A stretch of DNA of 45,324 nucleotides from a virus (IMGVR_UViG_3300034682_000013:1-45324); one strand, 5' to 3'; numbered from the stretch's first letter, positions 6,429-14,870 are shown. Numbers and translations are program-made. The notes: a model not told the origin generated them from the sequence alone.

Positions 6429-8051
6429 ATGTCCGACGAGTCCCATTGCATCCAACACGAACCCTGCCCTGAGTGTGGCAGCAAAGACAACCTAGCTCGT
6501 TACAGCGACGGCCACGGCTATTGCTTCGGCTGCGGCTACTACGAGCGAGGGGACGGCACCAGTGGGAACGCTGACGCCCGAGAGTCCCCGACCTTCGATC
6601 CGGTGCGTGGAGAGTACCGCGCTTTGACCAAGCGTGGGATCAGCATGGAGACCTGTCGGAAGTACGGCTACCAAGTCGTCATGTGGTCTGGTCGCCCTGC
6701 TCATGCCTGCGACGTGCGAGACCGTGAGGGCAAGCTGATTGCCCAGAAGATCCGCACACCGGACAAGGACTTCTGCGTCAACGGGAAACTGAGCGACACC
6801 CTGATCGGGTCGCACCTGTTCTCTGGTGGCAAGAAGATCATCATCACCGAAGGCGAGATCGACATGCTCACCATGAGCCAGATCCAAGGCAACAAGTGGC
6901 CTGTCGTCTCCCTTCCTCTTGGCGCTAAGAGTGCCAAAAAGACCATCGCTGCGAACCTGGACTACCTATCAAACTTCGAGGAAGTAGTCCTGTGCTTTGA
7001 CATGGACGACCCAGGCCAAGAGGCCGTGCAGATCGCTGCCGAGCTGCTGGTTGACCACAACGTCAAGATCATGCGTCTCCCCCTGAAGGACCCCAACGAG
7101 ATGCTGCTCGCTAAACGAGTGGACGAGTTGGTGTCTGCCATGTGGAACGCTGAAGAGTTCCGGCCAGATGGTCTGGTAGACATCGAGGCGTTATTCGACG
7201 AAGCCTGCGAAGAGATCGAGATGGGGATCCCGTGGTTCCTCCCGTCCCTGACCAAAGCGACTTATGGCCGCCGCCCTGGCGAACTCTATGGCCTTGGCGC
7301 TGGTACGGGGATGGGTAAGACCGACTGGTTCACCCAGCAGATTGCTTTCGACGTGTACGAGCTAAAGCAGAAGACCGCTGTGTTCTACCTAGAGCAGGCC
7401 CCCAAGGAAACCCTTCGCCGGATTGTCGGTAAGCAGGTAGGGGAAGCATTGCACGTCCCCGCCGAGCACCGGACACGGGAGTACCTACTGAAAACGATGG
7501 GTCACTACCGGCATTCAACAAAGGAGTATTTGCAACTGTATGACAACTTCGGCGTCGCCAACTGGGACCGCCTGAAGTCGAAGATCATCTTCCTGGCCTC
7601 CAAAGGGTACAAGGGGATCTACATTGACCACCTCACTGCGCTCGCTACTGGTGGCGACAAAGACGAAAAGGCCGAACTCGAACACATCATGGCCGACATG
7701 GCTGCTGTGGGTAAGCGTTACGGTCTCATTATTCACTTCATTTCACACCTCACTACTCCTGAAGGAAAGCCTCACGAAGAGGGCGGACGGGTCACTATCC
7801 GTCAGTTCAAGGGATCCCGAGCCATCGGCTTTTGGTCCTACTACCTCTTCGGCATGGAGCGCGATCAGCAGTCTGATGACGAGCGAGTCCGCACCACCAC
7901 CTTCTTCAGGATCCTCAAGGACCGATTCACAGGACAGTCAACCGGACTCGTTATCCAGCTCGGATACGACGCCACGACTGGACGCCTCTACGAGCGAGAA
8001 GACGCCCTTGAAGACTGTGGGGATCCATTCGATGAGGAACCAGAGTTCTAA
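6429..8051 (+). CDS. DNA primase-helicase (T7 gp4-like)
   Basis: The product is 540 aa (T7 gp4A 566). The N-terminus carries the zinc-binding domain CPECGS...CFGCGY. TOPRIM follows at about residues 140-200 (IITEGEIDMLTM, FDMDDPGQEA). A RecA-like hexameric helicase domain starts near residue 280, with Walker A GAGTGMGKT and a downstream IYIDHLTAL Walker B region. It unwinds the fork and primes the lagging strand together with the polymerase and gp2.5-like protein. The start ATG is 3 nt after the previous stop. A perfect copy of the phage promoter core lies inside at 7246-7258, near the primase-helicase junction. Confidence 0.95.
   Translation: MSDESHCIQHEPCPECGSKDNLARYSDGHGYCFGCGYYERGDGTSGNADARESPTFDPVRGEYRALTKRGISMETCRKYGYQVVMWSGRPAHACDVRDREGKLIAQKIRTPDKDFCVNGKLSDTLIGSHLFSGGKKIIITEGEIDMLTMSQIQGNKWPVVSLPLGAKSAKKTIAANLDYLSNFEEVVLCFDMDDPGQEAVQIAAELLVDHNVKIMRLPLKDPNEMLLAKRVDELVSAMWNAEEFRPDGLVDIEALFDEACEEIEMGIPWFLPSLTKATYGRRPGELYGLGAGTGMGKTDWFTQQIAFDVYELKQKTAVFYLEQAPKETLRRIVGKQVGEALHVPAEHRTREYLLKTMGHYRHSTKEYLQLYDNFGVANWDRLKSKIIFLASKGYKGIYIDHLTALATGGDKDEKAELEHIMADMAAVGKRYGLIIHFISHLTTPEGKPHEEGGRVTIRQFKGSRAIGFWSYYLFGMERDQQSDDERVRTTTFFRILKDRFTGQSTGLVIQLGYDATTGRLYEREDALEDCGDPFDEEPEF
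7240..7262 (+). promoter_or_regulatory. Candidate intragenic phage promoter in gene 4
   Basis: CCCTGACCAAAGC (7246-7258) is identical over 13 bases to the promoter cores at 17582 and 20476, with G at the predicted +1 (7257). It lies inside the helicase gene in the coding frame (Ser-Leu-Thr-Lys-Ala), so coding coincidence is possible. T7 also has an internal gene 4 promoter (phi4c). Confidence 0.5.
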
Positions 8052-8052
8052 C

Positions 8053-8517
8053 ATGATTGACTCCAAGCAACTCCGTGAGCACGTAATCCAGCCAGTCCTG
8101 AAGGACATGGGGATGCACTCCCAAGCTGCTGAGAACCTGCTCGTAATGATCGCCGCCCACGAATCCAAGATGGGCACCTACCTGAAGCAAATCAAAGGCC
8201 CAGCCCTGGGCATCTACCAGATGGAGCCGGTGACGGCCATCGACATCATGGACAACTTCATCAAGAAGCGTCCGGACCTGCACGAACGGGTCCAGGGCTA
8301 CATGACAGGCATGGGTGGAGGCCGCAAGCACGACCTTGTGGGGAACCTGATGTTCCAGACTGCGCTGGCCCGTGTGTTCTTCCTGCGCTTCAAAGAGCCG
8401 CTTCCGGAAGCCGACGACCTGAAGGGTCTGGCCGCCTACGCCAAGAAGTATTGGAACACCTACATGGGTAAAGCCACCGCCGAGGACTACCTGAAAGCCT
8501 ACAAGCCGCACCACTAA
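8053..8517 (+). CDS. Endolysin, lysozyme/transglycosylase-like
   Basis: The product is 154 aa. HES at residues 36-38 supplies a likely catalytic Glu37, followed by GTYLKQIKGPALGIYQMEP, the signature of a family of phage endolysins with a lysozyme-like fold that cleaves peptidoglycan glycan strands. There is no signal peptide, so it would need a holin to reach the wall. It sits between gene 4 and gene 5, away from the late lysis genes. It is probably the working lytic enzyme, because the T7-lysozyme-like domain encoded at 5.7-6.4 kb has lost its catalytic residues. The start is ATG 8053; its ribosome site is weak (GAGGAA 14 nt upstream). Confidence 0.75.
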   Translation: MIDSKQLREHVIQPVLKDMGMHSQAAENLLVMIAAHESKMGTYLKQIKGPALGIYQMEPVTAIDIMDNFIKKRPDLHERVQGYMTGMGGGRKHDLVGNLMFQTALARVFFLRFKEPLPEADDLKGLAAYAKKYWNTYMGKATAEDYLKAYKPHH

Positions 8518-8526
8518 GGGAGGGCT

Positions 8527-10530
8527 ATGAGCCGTCTAGCGTTCGACATTGAGACGAACGGCCTGCTGGACGAAACCACCAAGATCCACTGCATTGTTGC
8601 GATTGACATAGACACCCGCGAGGTGTGGCGCTATGACCCCACGCAAATTGCAGAGGGTGTCGAGAAGCTGCGCTCTGCGTCCTTCCTGATCGCCCACAAC
8701 GGGATCAAGTTCGACCATCCGGCCATCGAGAAAATCACAGGCGTCTGCCTGGACAAGTCCCGCTTCTTCGACACCCTTGTCGCTTCCCGCCTTATCTACT
8801 CCAACATCAAAGACATCGACGCCGCGCTGATCAACCGCTACCGCGCCTACATGGCCCGTGGCGGTGTTCCGCATGGCAAGCCGTGTCTGCCTCCCAAGCT
8901 CTACGGCCTGCACGGTCTGGAAGCCTGGGGCTGGCGTCTGGGGGAGTACAAGGGGGACTTCGGCAAGCAGAACGACTGGTCAACGTACTCAATCGAAATG
9001 ATGGAGTATTGCGAACAGGACGTCTGGGTCTTGGTGAAGCTCTACGAGAAGTTCGTCCAGAAGATGGGCGAGTTCGACTTCACCCGTTCCCTCCACCTTG
9101 AGCATGACGCTGCGTGGCTGCTGGCCCAGCAAGAGCGCAACGGCTTTGTGTTCGACGAAGAGAAAGCCTTCCGCCTCCACGGGGTCCTCACCGCACAGCG
9201 CGAGGTCGCCCGCATGGAGCTGGTCTCTCTGTTCGGTGGATGGTGGGCACCCAATGGTGTCACAACGCCGAAGCGTACTATCAACGCAAAGCCTGGGTCC
9301 CGCGCTATCTCAACGATGGAGGGGGCACCCTACACCAAGATCAAGTGGGTGGACTTTAACCCTGCCTCAAGGCTCCACATCATCCGTGTGGCAACAGGTA
9401 TGGGATGGGTTCCGACAGAGTTCACAGAGTCCGGCCAGCCCAAAGTAGACGACGAGGTGCTGTCAAAGCTGGACCTCCCAGGCATGAAGCCGATTGTGCG
9501 CTTCCTGATGCTCCAGAAACGCCTGGGACAACTGTCAGACGGGGACCAAGCGTGGCTGCATCACGTCAAGAACGGGAAGATCCACGGCTCCGTGAACCCG
9601 AACGGTGCGGTGACTGGGCGAGCAACCCACGCTAACCCGAACATCGCCCAGGTGCCATCCTGCGGTGCCGAGTACGGGCCTGAGTGTCGTGAGTTGTTCA
9701 CTGTGCCGGAAGGCTGGGTCCTTATGGGCTCTGACGCCTCCGGTCTTGAGCTGCGCTGTCTGGGCCACGCAATGGAGCCCTACGACGGTGGCCGGTACAT
9801 CGCTGTCGTGCTCAACGGTGACATTCACTGGGAGAACGCACAGGCCGCTGGCTTCATCCCCGTGGGGACCATCCGTGACTCCCACAACCCTGATCACGAA
9901 GCCGCCCGTAACGCTGCCAAGCGATTCATCTATGCGTTCCTCTACGGCGCTGGTGACGAGCTAATCGGCCAACTGGTCGGCTACTCCAACGCTGACTACC
10001 TGCGGTGGAAGCAGGAAGGAGCCCACAAGTCGGTTGTCAACCGGCTGAAGCGTCAAGGCATTAAGCCTACCAAGCAGATGATCTGTCACATCCTCAAGGG
10101 TGGCGAGGTCAAGGCCCGCTTCCTGAAGGGTCTCCCCGCCCTGAAGAAGCTGATCGACCACTGCAAGGCCCAGGCCAAAGACGTCGGCCACATCATCGGA
10201 CTGGATGGCCGCAAGGTCTACTGCCGGTCCCCTCACTCTTCTCTGAACACCCTTCTCCAGTCAGCCGGTGCGCTCGTCTGCAAGCACTGGATCGTGACCG
10301 TTGACCGGCTGGCCCGCGAGGCTGGCCTCAAGCACGGCTGGGACGGGGACTACGCCTTCTGTGCGTGGGTTCACGACGAAGTGCAGGTCGCCTGCCGGAC
10401 CCGTGCCATCGCTGAACAGATGGGCCAAATCTGCGCCCAGGCTATGTCCATCACAGAGAAGTATTTCGATTTCCGCTGCCCTCTTGGCTCTGAGTACAAG
10501 ATTGGCGCGAGTTGGAAAGAGACCCACTAA
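8527..10530 (+). CDS. DNA polymerase (T7 gp5-like, family A)
   Basis: The product is 667 aa (T7 704). The N-terminal 3'-5' exonuclease begins FDIETNG with D7/E9. The polymerase motifs are DASGLELRCLGH (motif A), the fingers helix AKRFIYAFLYGAGDE, and HDEVQV (motif C). The stretch between GGWWAPNG and GAPYTKI, where T7 has its thioredoxin-binding loop, is roughly 30 residues shorter than I recall for T7. The processivity partner may therefore differ. AGGGAGG lies upstream of the ATG, and a strong terminator follows the stop. Confidence 0.95.
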   Translation: MSRLAFDIETNGLLDETTKIHCIVAIDIDTREVWRYDPTQIAEGVEKLRSASFLIAHNGIKFDHPAIEKITGVCLDKSRFFDTLVASRLIYSNIKDIDAALINRYRAYMARGGVPHGKPCLPPKLYGLHGLEAWGWRLGEYKGDFGKQNDWSTYSIEMMEYCEQDVWVLVKLYEKFVQKMGEFDFTRSLHLEHDAAWLLAQQERNGFVFDEEKAFRLHGVLTAQREVARMELVSLFGGWWAPNGVTTPKRTINAKPGSRAISTMEGAPYTKIKWVDFNPASRLHIIRVATGMGWVPTEFTESGQPKVDDEVLSKLDLPGMKPIVRFLMLQKRLGQLSDGDQAWLHHVKNGKIHGSVNPNGAVTGRATHANPNIAQVPSCGAEYGPECRELFTVPEGWVLMGSDASGLELRCLGHAMEPYDGGRYIAVVLNGDIHWENAQAAGFIPVGTIRDSHNPDHEAARNAAKRFIYAFLYGAGDELIGQLVGYSNADYLRWKQEGAHKSVVNRLKRQGIKPTKQMICHILKGGEVKARFLKGLPALKKLIDHCKAQAKDVGHIIGLDGRKVYCRSPHSSLNTLLQSAGALVCKHWIVTVDRLAREAGLKHGWDGDYAFCAWVHDEVQVACRTRAIAEQMGQICAQAMSITEKYFDFRCPLGSEYKIGASWKETH

Positions 10531-10531
10531 G

Positions 10532-10560
10532 GGAGCCCTAGCGGCTCCTTTTTCTTTTTC
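10532..10560 (+). terminator. Intrinsic terminator after DNA polymerase gene
   Basis: GGAGCC (10532-10537) pairs with GGCTCC (10543-10548) around loop CTAGC, followed by TTTTTCTTTTTC. This is a classic rho-independent structure between the polymerase gene and the next small gene. Confidence 0.85.
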
Positions 10561-10572
10561 TAAGGAGTACCC

Positions 10573-10794
10573 ATGCGAATCATTTCTGAAGTCTACGGCC
10601 AGCCCAAGAAAGACCCACACGGCCTTACCTCCTACCTCTACGAGGTGGTCGTCGAGATCAACGGCAGGAAGTTCGCTGCGTCTCAACGCATAGACGCCTT
10701 CCGTTACCTACCGGACATGCACAACTACCTCAAGCGTGAGGTCCAGCGGGACGTCATGGAGCGGGTCCGCCAAGAGCTGTTCAACGGCTTCTAA
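10573..10794 (+). CDS. Hypothetical 73-aa protein
   Basis: ATG 10573 follows TAAGGAG. The product begins with a beta-rich half (YLYEVVVEINGRKFAAS) and ends in a charged helix (YLKREVQRDVMERVRQEL). No family is recognised. It lies between genes 5 and 6, where T7 has small genes such as 5.5 (an H-NS antagonist), but there is no visible similarity. Confidence 0.65.
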   Translation: MRIISEVYGQPKKDPHGLTSYLYEVVVEINGRKFAASQRIDAFRYLPDMHNYLKREVQRDVMERVRQELFNGF

Positions 10795-10812
10795 TCCCTA
10801 ACCCATGAGAAA
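10790..10812 (+). promoter_or_regulatory. Weak candidate phage promoter
   Basis: TAATCCCTAACCCATGAG resembles the TAATCCCT-type sites at 2937 and 4988 and has G at the predicted +1 (10807). It shares only the CCCT and CC blocks with the strong sites. It lies in the intergenic stretch before gene 6. Confidence 0.3.
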
Positions 10813-10870
10813 TCCAAATGCACAACAACACACCTGTCCGGCTGTGCAGCATGAACAAGGACATTAAGTA

Positions 10871-10963
10871 ATGGACGGTCTCACCTTGCTGGGGGCTGTC
10901 TGCCTCTGGCTATTCGTCGTCTGGGTCATGACCAGTGACGGCGACCCCCCTGCATACCCGTAG
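10871..10963 (+). CDS. 30-aa single-span membrane peptide
   Basis: The product is MDGL followed by a hydrophobic segment (TLLGAVCLWLFVVWVM) and a short polar tail (TSDGDPPAYP). AAGGA lies upstream. Its ATG overlaps a TAA (TAATG) closing a 17-codon ORF from ATG 10818, and a 20-codon ORF from ATG 10805 also ends just before it; either could couple translation. Function is unknown. Membrane micropeptides of this kind sometimes affect host membrane enzymes or lysis. The 21-aa peptide at 42515 has the same TAATG coupling. Confidence 0.5.
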   Translation: MDGLTLLGAVCLWLFVVWVMTSDGDPPAYP

Positions 10964-10983
10964 TAAACCCCGAGGACATCCCT

Positions 10984-11823
10984 ATGAAACAACCCAAAGT
11001 CGGTCTCTTCGACCTGGACATTTTCGCCTATCAGGCCGCCTCTGCCGTCGAACGTGAGATCGACTGGGGGGATGGCCTCTGGACCCTTCACTCCGACTTC
11101 AACCACGCCAAGGCCAACGCCGAGGACGCCATCGACCGCATCGCTGACAAGCTCAAGCTGGATGAAATCGTCCTGTGCATCACCGATGACCGCAACTGGC
11201 GCAAGGACGTGTTCCCTGAGTACAAGTCCAACCGCAAGGACGTCCGCAAGCCGTTGGCCCTGCGTGAGCTGAAGGAATACCTGATCAGCCAGTACGAGTC
11301 GTTCAAGCGTCCTGGCCTCGAAGCTGACGATGTTATGGGCATCCTGTCCACCTGGGACCACTTCAAGCCTGACTCCCAGAAAATCATCATTTCCGAGGAC
11401 AAGGACCTGCGCAACATCCCTGGCTGGCTGTTCAACCCGGCGAAGGACACCAAGCCACAACTGATCTCCATTGAGGACGCTGACCTGTGGTTCTACACAC
11501 AGGCCCTCATTGGCGACGCCACCGACGGATACCCAGGCTGTCCTGGTGTCGGCCAGTCCGGCGCTGACGAGCTGTTCTCCACCGGCATGAAGTGGGAGTC
11601 CTACGAGCACGAGTTCAAGTCCGGCCCGAGGAAGGGCACCACCGAGACCCGCTGGCGTCGTGTGGAGAACGAAGGCTCCCTCTGGGACGCCGTTGTGTCC
11701 TGTTACGTCAAGGCTGGCCTGAGCGAGAACGTCGCCATACAGCAAGCCCGCGTCGCCCGCATACTCCGCGCCGAGGACTACGACTTCCGCAACAAGCAAC
11801 CGATCCTTTGGAGCCCGAAATGA
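10984..11823 (+). CDS. 5'-3' exonuclease (T7 gp6-like)
   Basis: The product is 279 aa (T7 gp6 300). It is a FEN/5'-nuclease-fold protein: FDLDIFAYQAA (N-terminal metal-binding Asp), EYKSNRKD, GLEADDVMG with paired Asp, SEDKDLRNIPG, and the later GDATDGYPGCPGVG helix-hairpin segment. It removes RNA primers and degrades host DNA for nucleotides. The ATG has GAGGA upstream, and its stop overlaps the next ATG (ATGA). Confidence 0.9.
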   Translation: MKQPKVGLFDLDIFAYQAASAVEREIDWGDGLWTLHSDFNHAKANAEDAIDRIADKLKLDEIVLCITDDRNWRKDVFPEYKSNRKDVRKPLALRELKEYLISQYESFKRPGLEADDVMGILSTWDHFKPDSQKIIISEDKDLRNIPGWLFNPAKDTKPQLISIEDADLWFYTQALIGDATDGYPGCPGVGQSGADELFSTGMKWESYEHEFKSGPRKGTTETRWRRVENEGSLWDAVVSCYVKAGLSENVAIQQARVARILRAEDYDFRNKQPILWSPK

Positions 11824-12422
11824 AAAAGCAAGTCATGACTGCCCAAGAGGCCCGCAACCGTATGTGGGACGGACACCAGCACTTCATGGGCCAGAAAGGT
11901 AAACCGATCACCAGCCCACGCGAGCTGACCGTTGGGCGGAACTATCTGGTCATGGTCTTCGGCTACTACGTACCGGCTCGCTATGCGGGCTCAATGATGT
12001 TCCGCATCTACTCACGCGAACACGCCTTACTGAGCGTCGTGAAAGGGCGTCCGGTGTCCTTGGACTACTCCTACTGCCAAGAGCACCTGGACGCCAAGAT
12101 GATCCACAAGTTCAAACAGAAGCCACAAGAGGAACCAACTGTGACTGAGACCAAGGCACAATCCATCGCCACTGAAGAGGCCCGTGAGGCCGCCATCAAA
12201 CACCCCAAGCACTACAACCTGTTCGCTGACGACTCCCTGGAGTCCATCGACGCTATCCGGGTGCTCCTGACTCCGGAAGAGTTCAAGGGCTTCCTGAAGG
12301 GCAACGTCCTGAAGTACCGCTTCCGTGCCGGTGGCAAGGACGACACCTTGCAGGACATTGGTAAGGCCAAACAGTACAACTCCATGCTCGCCAAGTACGT
12401 CGCTGAACGGGAGACCTTCTGA
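11820..12422 (+). CDS. DUF3310 protein, T7 gp1.7-like nucleotide kinase
   Basis: The product is 200 aa (T7 gp1.7 196). The C-terminal half carries the DUF3310 signature: KHPKHYNLF, then LTPEEFKGFLKGNVLKYRFR and DIGKAKQYNSML. T7 gp1.7 phosphorylates dTMP and dGMP, so a role in dNTP supply fits the surrounding MazG, ThyX and NrdDG genes. The N-terminal 130 residues are not recognised. The start overlaps the exonuclease stop and the stop overlaps the next start, indicating a tight operon. In T7 the gene lies before 2.5, so it has moved. Confidence 0.8.
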   Translation: MKKQVMTAQEARNRMWDGHQHFMGQKGKPITSPRELTVGRNYLVMVFGYYVPARYAGSMMFRIYSREHALLSVVKGRPVSLDYSYCQEHLDAKMIHKFKQKPQEEPTVTETKAQSIATEEAREAAIKHPKHYNLFADDSLESIDAIRVLLTPEEFKGFLKGNVLKYRFRAGGKDDTLQDIGKAKQYNSMLAKYVAERETF

Positions 12423-12637
12423 TGATTTACCGCGCCATTACCAACCTGATCAACGCCGCGATTTACCTGCTGACCATCGCTGAGAAGCAGGCGACCCGAG
12501 AGTCCGACCGCTGCATGAACAAGATTGAAGACCTGGAGCGGGAGATCGACGAGAAGACCGCCCAAGCCGAGAAGGCCGTTGCTGACGGCATGAAGTGCGT
12601 GGCCCTGCGCAACAAGCTGGAGGGTCTGAGTGAGTAA
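12422..12637 (+). CDS. Hypothetical 71-aa coiled-coil protein
   Basis: The start ATG overlaps the preceding TGA by one base. A hydrophobic N-terminal segment (AITNLINAAIYLLTIA) is followed by a heptad-like charged helix (NKIEDLEREIDEKTAQAEKAV), suggesting a membrane-associated or dimeric coiled coil. Its end overlaps the MazG start by 8 bp. No family is recognised. Confidence 0.6.
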   Translation: MIYRAITNLINAAIYLLTIAEKQATRESDRCMNKIEDLEREIDEKTAQAEKAVADGMKCVALRNKLEGLSE

Positions 12638-13001
12638 CCGAGTGATCGACACCAGCCACGTCACGCTGGACCTGCCGGAATGGCCGCTGTACCTGCCCGG
12701 CCTCAACGAATACCAAGGCGTGGCCGCCCACTTCGCCATCTACAAGGACGACCTGTATCCGGTGCTGGGCCTTGGAGAGGAAGCAGGAGAGGTTATTGGC
12801 AAGTACGCCAAGGCTGTCCGTACCGGTGATCCGGTGGACAAAGAAGCCGTCAAGAAGGAGCTGGGAGACGTCCTGTGGAACGTCGCCATGATTGCCCGCT
12901 CCCTTGGTATTTACCTGGAAGACGTGGCCCACGACAACATCGCCAAGCTGATGGATCGCTGGACCCGCAACAAGATAGCCGGACACGGCGACAATCGCTG
13001 A
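12630..13001 (+). CDS. mazG: MazG-like nucleotide pyrophosphohydrolase
   Basis: The product is 123 aa from GTG 12630. The all-alpha NTP pyrophosphatase signature is present: E50-E-x-x-E54 in GLGEEAGEV and E77-x-x-D80 in KKELGDVLWNV. MazG enzymes hydrolyse (d)NTPs to NMPs. Phage copies may adjust dNTP pools or lower host alarmone (ppGpp) signalling. It overlaps the preceding gene and sits in the nucleotide-metabolism cluster. Confidence 0.85.
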   Translation: MSNRVIDTSHVTLDLPEWPLYLPGLNEYQGVAAHFAIYKDDLYPVLGLGEEAGEVIGKYAKAVRTGDPVDKEAVKKELGDVLWNVAMIARSLGIYLEDVAHDNIAKLMDRWTRNKIAGHGDNR

Positions 13002-13006
13002 AACAG

Positions 13007-13020
13007 ACCCACTTGTGAGA
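13007..13020 (+). promoter_or_regulatory. Operator-like inverted repeat O4
   Basis: ACCCAC-TT-GTGAGA is a near-perfect copy of TCYCAC-NN-GTGRGA with a complete right half. It ends 6 bp before ATG 13027, so a bound protein or an RNA hairpin could also hinder ribosome entry. Confidence 0.5.
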
Positions 13021-13026
13021 CTAATC

Positions 13027-13365
13027 ATGCAACAGACCATCGCTGAACAAATCCCATTGTTACCTATCACCCCTGCACCGACCGTCTCCGAGATCGAGGC
13101 AATCCTCAAGGAAGTCCACATCGAAGACATGCCGGACGAGTACGAGATCATCGAAGAGGGCACCTGGGAGCAGGAGCACAAGTACCAGCACAGCTACGTG
13201 ATCCTCAAGCACCTGCCGAGCGCCACCTTCTGGGGTGTCTCCCTGACTCGCTACGGCACCTACTGGGAAGGCTACGAGACCGAAGTGTCTGACATTCGCC
13301 GTGTCGAGCCCCGCGAAGAGACCATCACCGTAATCCGCTGGGAGACCGTCGAATGTCCCAACTGA
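13027..13365 (+). CDS. Hypothetical acidic 112-aa protein
   Basis: I chose ATG 13027 over an in-frame GTG at 13015 that would lie inside the operator-like repeat. The product is rich in Glu and aromatic residues (EIIEEGTWEQEHKYQHSYV, SLTRYGTYWEGYETEV). No family is recognised. It overlaps the thyX start by 13 bp and is probably co-translated with it. Confidence 0.65.
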   Translation: MQQTIAEQIPLLPITPAPTVSEIEAILKEVHIEDMPDEYEIIEEGTWEQEHKYQHSYVILKHLPSATFWGVSLTRYGTYWEGYETEVSDIRRVEPREETITVIRWETVECPN

Positions 13366-14024
13366 AAGTAGAGCTGATTGACCACATGGGAAATGACCTG
13401 CGGGTGGCGAATGTCGCCCGTGTTTCCTTCGCCAAGTGGAAGGAGCAGTTCGACCACATGGACGCTCGCCTGATCCACTTCCTGGCCCAGCATGAGCACT
13501 CCAGTCCGTTCCGCCACACCGCCATCACCATCCGTTGCTCTGCGCCGATCTATCTGGCCCGCCAACTGGTCAAGCACCAAGTCGGCATGAGCTGGAACGA
13601 AGAGTCACGCCGCTACGTGGCCGACAACATCCGGTTGTTCGAGCAGGAGTTCCGTGTCCGTCCGGAAGGTGGCATCAAGCAGGGCTCCGGCACCAAGACC
13701 ACTGTGTTCCCTCCGGTCATGCTTGGAGACTGCGCCTACACCATCGAAGAGACGCTGGACGCCATCGTGGCCGCCTATGAGGACGCCGTTAATCCGGATG
13801 GTCCCTACCGCATTGCTCCTGAATGCGCCCGTGCTGTGCTGCCGCTGTCGATGATGACCACATGGGTGTGGACCGGCTCGCTCACCGCGTTCTTCCACAT
13901 GTATCGCCTGCGCATCGACGGCCACGCCCAGAAGGAGGCCCAGATGTTCGCCGCCAAGGTGGGGGAGATCATCGAGCCGCTGTTCCCTGAGTGCTGGAAA
14001 GCTCTGAAGGAGGCATGTTCGTGA
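13353..14024 (+). CDS. thyX: Flavin-dependent thymidylate synthase ThyX
   Basis: The product is 223 aa. The ThyX motif is present in a common phage variant, KHQVGMSWNEESRRY (residues 74-88), where the family usually has RHRxxSxNExSxRY. It makes dTMP from dUMP with FADH2 and methylene-tetrahydrofolate, and forms a dTMP-to-dTTP route with the gp1.7-like kinase. The start overlaps the preceding gene. The stop TGA overlaps the GTG start of the methyltransferase. Confidence 0.92.
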   Translation: MSQLKVELIDHMGNDLRVANVARVSFAKWKEQFDHMDARLIHFLAQHEHSSPFRHTAITIRCSAPIYLARQLVKHQVGMSWNEESRRYVADNIRLFEQEFRVRPEGGIKQGSGTKTTVFPPVMLGDCAYTIEETLDAIVAAYEDAVNPDGPYRIAPECARAVLPLSMMTTWVWTGSLTAFFHMYRLRIDGHAQKEAQMFAAKVGEIIEPLFPECWKALKEACS

Positions 14025-14551
14025 GTTCGACAAGGGGCGAAACACGTCCGCATGAGTTGTACCCGACACCAAAAGGAACAGTGAACTCCCTCCTGTCACT
14101 GCTGAAGCTGCGCGAAGAGGACACGTTCCTGGAGCCTTGCCGTGCCTGTGGTGCCATCTACAACGCAATCGCTCTCCCTGATGCACAGAAGGAGTGGGCA
14201 GAGATTCGAGAGGGTCGTGACTACCTGACCTACGACTTCGGCAGGAAGTTCGACGTAATCATCACAAACCCCCCGTTCTCTCTCACCACTGAGTTCCTGC
14301 GGAAAAGCCGAAGCGAGCTTGCTGACGGTGGCACCTTGATTTACCTCCAGCGAGTCAACTTCCTTGGGTCTGTTAAGCGGCTCCCTTTCTGGGAGTCCTT
14401 CGGCACACCGGACAAGCTGGGGATCATCGTGCCACGCCCACGGTTCGTCGGTGGGGGTAGCGATTCGTGTGAATACGCCTGGTTTATCTGGGATGAAGGA
14501 CAACGTGTCCAGCTAGACAAGGGGATCAGCATTGTCTCAAACACCTGCTGA
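14021..14551 (+). CDS. DNA N6-adenine methyltransferase
   Basis: The product is 176 aa from GTG 14021. GGAGG lies 7 nt upstream; an ATG at 14015 would be too close to it. TNPPF is the catalytic motif IV of adenine methyltransferases. Motif I appears as FLEPCRACGA, slightly off the usual FLEPxAGxGA. It uses AdoMet, presumably to modify phage DNA against restriction or to regulate. It overlaps thyX by 4 bp and the next gene by 20 bp. Confidence 0.8.
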   Translation: MSSTRGETRPHELYPTPKGTVNSLLSLLKLREEDTFLEPCRACGAIYNAIALPDAQKEWAEIREGRDYLTYDFGRKFDVIITNPPFSLTTEFLRKSRSELADGGTLIYLQRVNFLGSVKRLPFWESFGTPDKLGIIVPRPRFVGGGSDSCEYAWFIWDEGQRVQLDKGISIVSNTC

Positions 14552-14870
14552 GGAAATCACTGCGAAGATCCGTCAGCGGCGCTGGCAGATGCTTGTCCAC
14601 TCCCGTCTGTATTACATCGACGACGACCCCATCGTGTCCGACAGCCAGTGGCAGCAGTGGGCAAACGAGCTGAGGGATCTCCAACAAGAAAACCCTGAGC
14701 TAACCAAGATCGGCCTGTATGACGACAAGTTCGCTGACTGGACTGGTGATACAGGCTACCACCTCCCGCTACTCGCTCCAGACGTCGCCATGAAGGCGCT
14801 CTGGGTAAAAAGGATTCACGATGAAAGGCAAAATGTATCAGGCCGTCGAGGCCATGTTTCAGCAAAGTAA
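14532..14870 (+). CDS. Stand-alone LigA domain Ia-like (NMN-binding) protein
   Basis: The product is 112 aa from TTG 14532, with AGGGG 7 nt upstream. Residues 8-55 resemble domain Ia of NAD-dependent DNA ligase: LVHSRLYYIDDDPIVSD followed by WANELRDLQQENPEL, matching the family's YYxxDxPxxxDxxYDxLxxEL...HPEL. In LigA this domain binds the NMN half of NAD+. No adenylation, OB-fold or HhH domains follow, so it cannot be a ligase by itself. Its role is unknown. Its last 50 bp overlap nrdD, an unusually long overlap. Confidence 0.7.
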   Translation: MSQTPAEEITAKIRQRRWQMLVHSRLYYIDDDPIVSDSQWQQWANELRDLQQENPELTKIGLYDDKFADWTGDTGYHLPLLAPDVAMKALWVKRIHDERQNVSGRRGHVSAK

